This document shows positions 49,433 to 58,900 of a stretch of DNA of 64,000 nucleotides, piece after piece; position 1 is the stretch's first letter; every line of letters starts with the position of its first letter. Origin of the DNA: Amoebophrya sp. A120 (taxonomy: Eukaryota > Sar > Dinophyceae > Syndiniales > Amoebophryaceae); the NCBI GenBank assembly GCA_905178155.1, contig CAJINV010000005.1:6495507-6559506 (forward strand), written 5' to 3'. A program made the translations under genes and the position numbers. The notes beneath the pieces are model-generated. The model did no database searches, was not told the DNA's origin, and saw only the letters and a list, made by a program, of their open reading frames with translations.

Positions 49433-52400
49433 ATGTTTTTCGCGAATTCTCGGTTCCGCTTCCGGATCCTGGTCCGGTCCATCACGATCAGCTCTGGGCT
49501 CTATCTGGTCTGGTTTATCATCCAGGTCTATGCATTGCAAAAGCATCGTTTTTTACTAGTATAAATTGCATGACAAATTTGTTCAGAAACAAGAATGCAG
49601 TGTGTAATGCTGTTTTTGCTCAAGCCACAGATCTGTCATGCATAACTGCAATTACTACGAGTTTTCGATGTTTTTGCACAGGATAAGGTCTACGTCGGCG
49701 GCCAGGAGGCGGTCAAGGAAATCTCGTCCCGGTTGCAACTGGTCACCACACACTATCCTGTGTAAAAACGTACCCGCACCAGAGTCAGGATGAGGATTTT
49801 GCAACACAAACCTAGGAGTTTTGTGAGTCACGCATGACAAGTTGCACTATGCAGTGTAGTGCAGGTTAGCTAGTGCAGCCGCATCACAGATTGATCTGCT
49901 CATCCTGTTCACAGCATCCCTATGCCGCTCCGGCCCCTGCGGAGGCTTGCCTCTCCAGCTACGCCGGACAATGGCAATGTCGGCGCGGTTGTTTTAGCAT
50001 CACAAATTCCAAAACACGACTGGAGATGGCTCTCATGGGGATGCGCGTTGCAAGTCGTCCTGTCTTTGCAAATCTGCATTACAACTCTGGTGTATGTTTT
50101 TCGCTGTCCGCCTGACCTACCCCCCCTGCGTGTCAAGCCATCTGCGGCCTGGGGCAGAGGGGGGGGCAAAGTGTGCTGCAATTCCTTTAGCATTACAACT
50201 CTGGTGTGGGTACGTTTTTACTCAGGATACACACTTGACGGAGTTCACGAACAAGCAGTACGTAGCTGTCCTCGCGTTCTATCAAATACAAATATGTCTG
50301 GGTCTGGAAACTTGTAATGCTAAAAGTGAATCATGATAGACGTACTGCAATACGCAGCTATGCATAACAAATTTTTTGGCTGCCATGTCTTACGTATTCC
50401 GCATGGCAAACTGCGTTTTTGCGTGACAGGTAAGAGAGCCTTTTCGTGCCTATGCAACACAGATTCTCGAGTCATGCCAGACAAGCATGACAAACTTGCA
50501 TCCTTCCAGACCCAGACATTTTTGCATTTGATACTTTCACCGAGCTAGCCAAAGCGCTCTCGAAGCTCCTGCTCCCCTTCGTGTTCGATCTGGTCTTGGT
50601 CGGGACCAAGATCTGGACGGAATTGCTTCCCCGGGAGGTATATGAACTGCAAAAGTATCGTACTCGTATAAATGCATTACAAATTTCCTCAGCGTGAGAG
50701 ATAAAATTTGCAATGCGGGTTGACCTTAAGAAAAGGACTTGTAATGCATGATTGCAATACGAGTACTTTTGCACAGGATAAGGTAAAATACGCCTCGATC
50801 ATCGGCTCCGTGGTGCTCTACGCGCTGTACAGCTTCCGCTGGGCCTATGCAAGGAAAAAACTGTGCAAGTGTAAGTTTGTGTTGCGGATGTATGTAAAAC
50901 AATCACTACTTGTCATGCTGGGTGTGCGTCACAAGCTCAGACCTTACGTGTTTTCAACACGTACTAAGTGCGCATGACAGATTTTTTCTGTCATGCAAAG
51001 CGAATTTGTGATGCTACTCATCCTACAAAGTTACACTTACTCACTTTTTTTCCTGGATAGGGCCCGGCACGTGGCGTTTCTGCCGACCGCCGTCGGGTTG
51101 TACGTGTTGTCTGAGCAGATGCAGCTCTATAACCCGCTCAGGTGTTACAATCTCAAGCGTTACAATAGAGTATGGAAATCTGTGATGCAAGACTACATGA
51201 TCTAGCCAACTCTCATAGGATTGCGCATGACAAGTTCCGGAGCCTCAAACCCAAGTACAAACTGGCGAAATTTGTATTGCAGAAAGTGAAACGCTCTTCG
51301 AGTCTGTCATGCTCAGCATGCAAGACAAATTGTCACGTTTGAGATTGTAACACCTGAGCGGGTTATAAGCTCCAAGACGACTTTCTGATTCAGTATTTGA
51401 TCCCCTGTCTTTCCGTCTACTACCCGGTGCTCGAGTCCTTTAGCAAAGTGAAAAAAGCCCCCACCCCAGATTCAAAACACGATTTGTGTTGCTGGATTTG
51501 TGTACACACATGAGTTTTGTATTGCAGCAAGAGCTTGTCTGTATATTCTAAGCCCATTTGGGTACGCACCTGGCTAGCAGCTGAGCACGAGAAACAAGTC
51601 TCACATAGGGTAGGCGAAAACGCATGACAGACTCGCTGCGCAATGCGCTATATGGATGCCTTTTGCCTCGTACGCAAGACAAAGCCGATTTTTGGTCACA
51701 AATCAGCATCACAAATTTCCTTTTCGATATGGGGAGGGGGGATCTTTCCTTACGATGTCCGTACGCGCCTTCACGAGCAAGAGGAATTCCCTCTGCGCGG
51801 CCTGGCTGCACTACTGGAGTCTGTGTCCCCTGACCGTGTTCGGAATCGCAACATGGCGCCAGCATCTCATCAAGCACCTGCAGCAAATAACAGTGGGGAC
51901 AGCTGCCGAGAGGGCGTCGAGGAGCGGGTCAGCAGTCAGTCCTACCATTGGGTCCTCGTCGTCGTCGCAAACGCTGCTCCACCAGTCGCTGAAGCCGATA
52001 ACGCTGATTCTAATCTACCTGGTCTTCTGGCAGGGGTCCGACTACGCGTTTTACCTCTTGCAGGACTTGCTGAAGAGGGTCAGCGGGCTACTGCTCCGGT
52101 TCGATCTCTTTAAGTGGATCAAATATGCATTGCAGAAGTAGATGATCGTACTAGTGGTTCTATTGCATTGCAAGTTTTTCTTTTTGATGAAAATGAAAGA
52201 GCAAATAATGACTCGGAACCTGGAAGAGAATTCGTAAGCTCTTGGAACGCAGCACATAGAAAAGACACTTGTGTTGAAAGATATCCTGTATTATTATGGC
52301 AATGATTTCTTCATCTGCGAGTACGATGTTTTATTTCCGCAGCATAGCAAACGAAAGGTCGCGCTAGTCGTGTCGAAGCTGTACGCTTTCGTCTCCAGTA

Positions 52401-55091
52401 GAACCGCCGTCCCGGCGGAAGAAAAAACGCTGCAGATGAAACTGGTAGAGAAGCTGGCCACGAGCAGTTCCTCGCTGGGCGAAAACAATATCAAAAGCAA
52501 AAATCTTTCCTCCCCATATCAAAACGGAGATTTGTGTAGCATGATTTGTGACCACGTATCACGTTGTCATGCTAGAAGGGAAGAGATGCGCACTGCAGTA
52601 CTGGCTGGTGTCTGAAAGCCTTGCGCCTTCAGTATGACAGGAAGCAACTGGAAGCGGAAAACAGCATGACAGACTACCGGCAAGCGAGGCCGCAACTGCG
52701 TCTCTTGGCCTTCAGCAATACAACTCGATGTGTGTACTCCAGTACAGCATCACAAATTTCCTTTTCGATGTGGGGAGGTAGGGGGGTTTGTCCTCACGAT
52801 AGTCAATCAGCAAAATTCATCGTCTTCCGCCAGCACCACGGGGAGCGACGGAGGAGCCCCTGTATCGAGTGCAAATATGTCTGGGTCTGGAAACTTGTGA
52901 TGCAAACCAGGGAATACTGGGCGCACTGGCATACGTGGCCAAGCATGACACGTGTTTGAGCTGCTATGTGTAGCGTATTCTGCATAGCAGATTGCGCTTT
53001 TGCATCATAGACAAAGCGATCTTTTTACACCTACGCATGACAGAGTTCCGGGTCATGTCAGACAAGCATGACAAATCTGGCAATCTTCCAGACCCAGACA
53101 TATTTGCAATGCATACCCTGGTGGCGCAAACAATTATTTTGCAGCAGCTACGGGAGGAACTACAAGCAGAGCAGAGGCAGACGAGCAGAAAGACAACAGA
53201 TCACCGAGACGAGATGAGAACGGAATAAATCAAGCATCAGGAGGTGGAGCTCCTTCCCCCAGTAGCGCGTTTGCGAGTCTGAAAACGAGAATCTTCCTGA
53301 AACTCCTGTCCCTCGGCAGCAACACACTGTGGCTCACCGTGGTAATTGCGGGGGTGACCTTTTTGGTCATGTACCGGCTACTATGCATTGCAAATATGTC
53401 TGGGTCTGGAAAAATGCAACTTGCCATGCTACCTTTGGATTCTAGCTAAAATCTGTATTGCATGAACAGCAAAAGAGGTGCAATTTGTGCTACACGGAGA
53501 GGGCATTTCTCATGCGGTATGAGCATCAGAAAGCCCTCGCAGAATCTCTGATGCTAGGGCATGCACCACAGGCCTCGTGGGTCATGCAAAATCTGCATGA
53601 CAAACTCCTGCATTCTTCCAGACCCAGACATTTTTGCAATTCATAGCTACTCTCGTTCGTCTCCAAGTCCATCGTGTGGGTGTGGTTTCTATGCAATAAA
53701 AGAAATTCTTGTTCCCCGTACAACTGCTACGCGACGTACAAAATGCATCTGAAATTTCGCCATGTCAGAGCAAATAGAAATACAAATACCACTTGTCATG
53801 CTGAGTAGGATTGAAGGCAGCTATTTGGCATGCAGAAAGTGCATTTGCTTTTTGTACAAAAACTCATTTGTACGTCGTGTGCGGAACAGAATTTCCTGTG
53901 GATAGTTTCTCTACGAGCTGTCCTCTACAGCGCAGCAGTCCTCGCACCACCGCGCGGATCCGAACGTGCGGAAGAAACTTGCGATGGCACTGCTGTTCCT
54001 CTCGGCGGATTACTTGTTTCGCCAGAAGTGGTTTTTGGTCCCCGCTTTCGTCATCGACCTGATTCGCATACCGCTCTTGGTTATCAAGTGCAAAAATGTC
54101 TGGGTCTGGAAGAATACATCAAACTTGTGATGCGCATTTCAGAACACAGAAAGATCTCTCATGCATAGGCAGCAAAAGTTGCCCACTTTCTGTCACCAAA
54201 ATCAGGAATTTGTCATGCGGATTCGGCATTGCGAACGCTTCTCGAAACCTGTGATGCTAGAGCTTCCATGCCAGACCCTCTGTGTCATGCAAAAACAGCA
54301 TGACTCTTCCAGATCCAGACCCACACATTTTTGCATTTCATATTGGTGGTTTTCAACCTGTTCGGGGAGCAAATTCTGGATTTTCTCTTAGCGAGCTGCA
54401 TGAGCAGCGCTTTCATCCAGCGAAACTTGGTAATCGGCAACAGCCGGCCCACCAGTCCGGGCGACACCGATAGCAGAGAAGAGGAGGGGGGAGAAGAGGG
54501 CGGGGATGCTGAAACCGACGGTGTAGTAATATCGCCGACGTCTTCTACTTTACGGCGAAACAACTTCCGCGAAGAAGACGATGCAGACAGCACAACTTCC
54601 CCAGTCGCGGCCGAGCCAGCAGGTGTCCTCGACGCGGGAAAGGGCAACATCAACAGCCCCCAGCTGGACTCCCCGGTAGTAGTAGCTTCTGTGCCCAAGA
54701 AAGCAGACCAAGCGGCCGAAGGCACAGAGGGGATCGAGGGTGCGCTAGAGGAGCACCGAGAAGAAGAGACTTCTGTTATCCTGAGCAAAAACGCTCCCAC
54801 ACCAGAGTCAAGATGAGGACTTTGCAACACAAACCTAAGAGCCTTGGACGTTACGCATGACAAGTTGCATTCCATAGTGTAGTGCAGCTTAGCAAGTGCA
54901 GCCGCACCACAGGTCCATATGCTTATCCTGTTCACAGCATCACAAATTCCAAAACACGATTGGAAATGGCTACCATGGGTATGCGCATCACAAATGTCCT
55001 CGTCAATGCAAATCTGCATGACAACTCTGGGGTGGGGACGTTTTTCCTTATGATATCTGTCGCCGCGTCAGACCTGCGGCAACGAAGGTGA
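49433..55091 (+). CDS. TB2/DP1/HVA22 (REEP)-like multi-pass membrane protein, 15 exons, 660 aa
   Basis: Exons: 49433-49528, 49691-49753, 50235-50279, 50539-50640, 50786-50845, 51065-51127, 51373-51438, 51761-52123, 52352-52488, 52807-52862, 53121-53381, 53651-53689, 53910-54081, 54348-54776, 55061-55091; exactly 661 codons with stop. All 14 introns are introners. The joined exons give several hydrophobic segments (SGLYLVWFIIQVYV, LLLPFVFDLVLVG, ASIIGSVVLYALYSF, LTVVIAGVTFLVMYRLL and others). About residues 145-190 there is a TB2/DP1/HVA22-like motif: LIPCLSVYYPVLES then WLHYW, matching the YP..xS..A...WLxYW pattern of REEP proteins, which shape tubular ER membrane. The acidic C-terminal tail is probably cytosolic. 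The family call rests on this motif only; it is longer and has more membrane segments than usual REEPs, so another multi-pass family is possible. Confidence 0.75.
49529..49685. mobile_element. Introner, family B
   Basis: Exact AGGTC duplication (49524-49528, 49686-49690), GT-AG compatible (CAG|GTC ... TAAG|GTC); the join CAG GTC TAC. Confidence 0.92.
49754..50229. mobile_element. Introner, family C, enlarged to 476 bp
   Basis: Exact CACAC duplication (49749-49753, 50230-50234). Two inserts are visible by comparison with the copy at 54777: one between AGCAT repeats (49913-49917, 49996-50000), one between 18-bp repeats (50076-50093, 50190-50207). Confidence 0.9.
50280..50533. mobile_element. 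Introner, family A
   Basis: Flanks CGTTC and CTTTC (4 of 5); the join GCG TTC ACC GAG inside a membrane segment region. Confidence 0.9.
50641..50780. mobile_element. Introner, family B (140 bp)
   Basis: Exact AGGTA duplication (50636-50640, 50781-50785), GT-AG compatible; the join GAG GTA AAA. Confidence 0.92.
50846..51059. mobile_element. Introner, family G (single copy)
   Basis: TIR TATGCAAGGAAAAAACTGTG and, at the right, CACTTTTTTTCCTGGATA; GTAAGTTT/AAGTTACACTTAC continue the pairing. Exact GGGCC duplication (50841-50845, 51060-51064). Confidence 0.88.
51128..51367. mobile_element. Introner, family H (single copy, 29-bp perfect TIR)
   Basis: Both arms begin TATAACCCGCTCAGGTGTTA and stay identical for 29 bases. 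Exact AGCTC duplication (51123-51127, 51368-51372). The perfect arms suggest a recent insertion. Confidence 0.93.
51439..51755. mobile_element. Introner, family D (diverged left arm)
   Basis: Right arm GATATGGGGAGGGGGGATC; left arm GAAAAAAGCCCCCACCCC. Flanks AGTCC and TGTCC (4 of 5). The join GAG TCC GTA CGC falls in the TB2/HVA22-like motif. Confidence 0.82.
52124..52346. mobile_element. Introner, family B (diverged)
   Basis: Left arm GATCGTACTAGTGG, right arm GCGAGTACGATG. Flanks TCAAA and GCAAA (4 of 5); the join ATC AAA CGA AAG. Confidence 0.85.
52489..52801. mobile_element. Introner, family D
   Basis: Flanks AACAA and GTCAA (3 of 5); the join AAC AAT CAG CAA. Confidence 0.87.
52863..53115. 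mobile_element. Introner, family A
   Basis: Caps TATCGAGTGC and GCAATGCATA. Exact CCCTG duplication (52858-52862, 53116-53120); the join GCC CCT GGT GGC. Confidence 0.92.
53382..53645. mobile_element. Introner, family A
   Basis: Exact GCTAC duplication (53377-53381, 53646-53650); the join CGG CTA CTC TCG restores a membrane segment. Confidence 0.92.
53690..53904. mobile_element. Introner, family I (single copy, weak TIR)
   Basis: TATGCAATAAAAGAAATTCT and, at the right, CAGAATTTCCTGTGGATA. Exact GTTTC duplication (53685-53689, 53905-53909) leaves a 39-bp exon upstream. Confidence 0.8.
54082..54342. mobile_element. Introner, family A
   Basis: The right arm has an extra CAGATCCAGACCCACAC duplication within the TIR. 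Exact TTGGT duplication (54077-54081, 54343-54347); the join TTG GTG GTT. Confidence 0.92.
54777..55055. mobile_element. Introner, family C
   Basis: Exact TCTGT duplication (54772-54776, 55056-55060); the join TCT GTC GCC, followed by a 31-bp last coding exon. Confidence 0.92.
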
Positions 55092-55925
55092 GGCAAGGGT
55101 AGCAGGTATGATATTAACTTCCAGCTGTGAAGGACGAGCAACATTTATTATAGGATTGCACGTTGAGGACCACGAAAGACGCAAAATTTTTGCACACTTA
55201 GGGCCGATAAACCTTTGTCGTAATGAAAAACTTTCCCACCCCCCCAGCTACGACGGCCCACGGCCCAGAGTTCCAAGAACTTGGTTTAAGAAGTCGAGTT
55301 TTAAGCAGTCAACTCACAGCGGCAGTGATGCTATAGTGTATCTCTCTGAAGATGACTCCATGAGGATAAAAAGAGTGCCAACCCCAGGGTGCTGCTGCGC
55401 TGATCCGCTGTTTTCAACCGTCGTTATTTGTTCCGCACCGCCCTCTTCGTTGAAGCTCTTGTAGAAATCCTGTTGATGTCTGTCGTTTTCACTTTCTCTT
55501 TTCCTTGTACACGATTCTTGCTCTTTTAGTCAGTAGGTCCCGGCGCAGAAGGTCGGTCGTAGCGTTGTAATTTCTAAGTGCTGGTTTTATTATTTTTCTT
55601 GCAGCAGCTACTACGCTTCGGTTTATCTTTATGTTCGGTTTCTCTGTGGTGTACCTGTAGTCTATCGAGTGATCCTCCTCGTGTAAAAAGGAGTGTACGT
55701 AAAAAATCGGGCTGCAACGGGTATATAGAAAACAAGTTCCAAAAAGTCTTGTTTATGCAAAGATTACGAACGACAAATCATGACCCAAGCAGACGACGTC
55801 GGGCCTCCTGATAATTCTAATCCCACCAGCGCTCCTGCTGTAGTTTGACGACTGGGAAAAGATAGCAGTGCTTCCGCTTGCCGACCTAGGTGCGTAGTGG
55901 TAGTGGACCGAAAGCTCAAGGAGTC
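55092..55925. other. Intergenic with family C-like fragments
   Basis: AAAAACTTTCCCACC (about 55225-55240) and AGTGCCAACCCCAGGG (about 55374-55389) resemble family C left arms, but in the same orientation and without a partner. No gene seen. Confidence 0.45.
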
Positions 55926-58900
55926 ATGCCGGCTGGTATCTTAAAGGCGGCGATGAAGGAGCAAAAACCAAAATCATCTTTCCCCCACTTGGTGTTTGTG
56001 TACGGGATATCAAATGCAAAAGTGTCTGGGTCTGGAAGAATGCATGTTTGTCATGCTTGTCTGGCATGACACTTAAATCTGTCATGCACGTTACCCAAGA
56101 GCTCCATTTTTCTGTGATGCAGGAACGCAGTTTGTCATGCAGAACAGGCAACACCTAGAAGCTCAGAAACTTGTCATGCTGAGCCAGCATTTGTGGCCTT
56201 ATGATGAGACGCCACCCAGCATCACAAGTTTCCAGACCCAGACATTTTTACATTTGATACGGGACTTTGAAAAAAGATTTTTTCAACTACAACCGCTTTA
56301 TATCAAATGTAAAAATGTCTGGGTCTGGAAGATTGCCAGGTTTGTCATGCACATTTTGCATGACTCCTGATGTCTGTGATGCATGCCCTAGAATCACAGA
56401 TTTTGTGAGGGCTTCCCAATGCCTATACCGCATGACAAATGCTCTTTCCGTGTAGCAAAACTTGGACTCTCTTTGCTGCTCATGCAATACAGACTTTTTT
56501 GGAATCCAAAATCAGCATGACAAGTTGGATTCTTCCAGACCCAGACATTTTTACAGTTGATACTTTATGAAAGCGAAGGAAAACTTATCCGCTGGGAAAA
56601 GTAGAACGAAGTCCGTGCTGTCTACAGCTCACTCTGGTTTTCTGCATGCTGCTGGGTTGCTATTTGATGTACATGACGATGGACTAAAAACGTTTGTCCC
56701 CACGAGGGCGGGCAACATAGGGCCCTGGGCAAGGCTGCTGGCCCTGGGCAAGGCCCCGATGCTCTGCTAGGGCCCTGGGCAAGGCTGCTGGCCCGGCCTG
56801 CCCATCGCCGCAAAGAAGGGAAGGTTGTTAGCCCACGACAGAACGCATGCCGGCGCGCGCTCGCCCGCTGCTTGTCATGGCGGGGGCGGGGGCGCGGCGC
56901 CCTTGGCGCTTATTCGTGGCGGCCCTGGCTTTCTTCCGGGGCCTACGCCTCTTGCCCATGCTTTGGCTCCGGCCTTCGGCCTTCCGCTCGGTGGGGCGAA
57001 GATACGGCGGCCCCGCCCCCCTTGGTGCGCGCCCGGTTTGGCGCCCTGCGTGAGATCCTCGGCGGCCAGCGGCGCCGCGGCGTCCCAACTTTAACGGGCG
57101 CCACCCCTGCGATTGGCCACAGAGCCACCGAGCGTGTCTGTGTGCCCGCACCCACAAAGGGGGCGGCGCCAAGGCCCTCGCCACGGAGGCGGTGCGCCGA
57201 ATCCCTGGGAAAGCGAAGACGCAGCCTGATGCGGCGCGGCATCGTCGGCGTCTTGGCAAGCTGCTCCCGCCCTCGATTTGCCCTCAGTGTGGTAGCGTGG
57301 CGGGGCGCGGGCATCTACAACGCCCAGGAGCGTGCTCCCAGTTGCATGCGGGGAGGCCGCGGCGCCTGGCTAACAGCGAAGGCCCCGCGGCGGGCCCGCG
57401 AAAAAGTGGGGCGCGGAGGAGCTGGGCGCGGCCGGTCACCAAGTGGACAGACGCAGGCCCTGCAGGAATTGGGCGCGATGTCTTCAAGTGTTGCCGGGCT
57501 GCTTGGATCCCCACTCGTGATGGGGAAAAAATTTCGCATCAAAATTTTCAGCATACTTGAGAAAAGCGCACCTGACTCCACCATAGGGTTGCTATTTGTA
57601 CATGACGATGCACTAAAAACGTTTGTCCCCACGAGGGCGGGCAACATTTGTTTCTCTAGCAATAGAGTTTGAGCATGTTATCGAGGACCGCAACAACGGA
57701 AAATGGTGCTAATCGTCGAAGCTTGTCCTGCGACACGCTTGCAGAACACCAGAATAGCTGCGGCATTTTAGTATAGCAGTTCTGCTTCTGACACTTGGCA
57801 GGCTTTTGACTATAAGTAGCTGAGGACGTTCATTTTACGTCGGATAGAACCTTCACTGGACATTGGTCTCAAGCCACGCCGTGCTCTATGGGAGTGCACA
57901 ACCCCCCCTGCCCCTCATTTGCCATGCAAAATACCAAATCCACGCGTTGCCTCTTGGCATTGTCTGCATGACAAGTTCAGGCAACCCAAACAGCACTACA
58001 ATCCTTTATGCAAAACCTGCACTCTTGCAGATGTCAATGTTGCTATTGCTGTTCATGCCTTAGCCTTACAAATGAATGGGAGTGGGAGTTGTGCACTCTC
58101 ATATGCTCGAGTCCGCGCGTATCCGTGCCTTTTTTGTCGACTGCTACTACACCCCGTATTTGGTGCTGGCACCGGAGCAGGACAAAAATAAGGTGCAGCC
58201 ACCTGTGGATGCAGAAATATTAAGTGGAGGAGATTTATATGTAGTGAGGTCACCGAACGGTTCTAACCTGGCAGTTTTCTTGCCATGAAGTGCCAAAAAC
58301 GACCGGCAGTTTTGAAGCCTGTAAAGCGTTTTTTTGCATGAAAAAGCTCGCAGCGTGCAAGCCTGTTTGGCTTTGCCTTCAACGAATCGCCTGCGGAAAC
58401 TATCGGTCGCCGCTTGATAAAACGACGCAGGGGCGCCGGCAAAAGGGGCGCCCTTCTGAGGCGCCCACCGCCTTAGTTTCTGGCGATTTGGGGCGCCCAA
58501 AAGGGCGCCCGAAAAAAACGCGCCAAAAATCAGAACAGCGAAACCGCATGGCACGGCCGCGATTTCGGAGCATTTTGGGCGGCCGCGAAAGCGGCCGCCT
58601 TTTCGCCCGTTTCTAAGCGGGAGAAGCTTTGCAAAAAGCGCCGGCGCGAAAAATAAAAACGCAAAAAAGAAAAAGCGCGCCGGACGCGCGAAGCCAATCC
58701 GCATGCTATGGGCCCGAATTTTCTTTGGTTTTTGGGCGCCCCCCGTGGCGCCAGAATCGGGCCCATAGCGTCGGGGTTGGCTTTCTTAAGGGAATTCCGG
58801 AAATTTGCCAAAAATCTGTTATGTTTTTCAAGCGGCCGCCATACCGTGCGGCATAACCTTACCCACGGCGGCACGGAGGGCCCACAAAAAGCAGGCGCCC

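Noticed and set aside
56828-57672. Long plus- and minus-strand frames (up to 266 codons) in the GC-rich block.
   Set aside because: Same compositional effect; the block is bracketed by direct repeats and interrupts the cyclotransferase gene.
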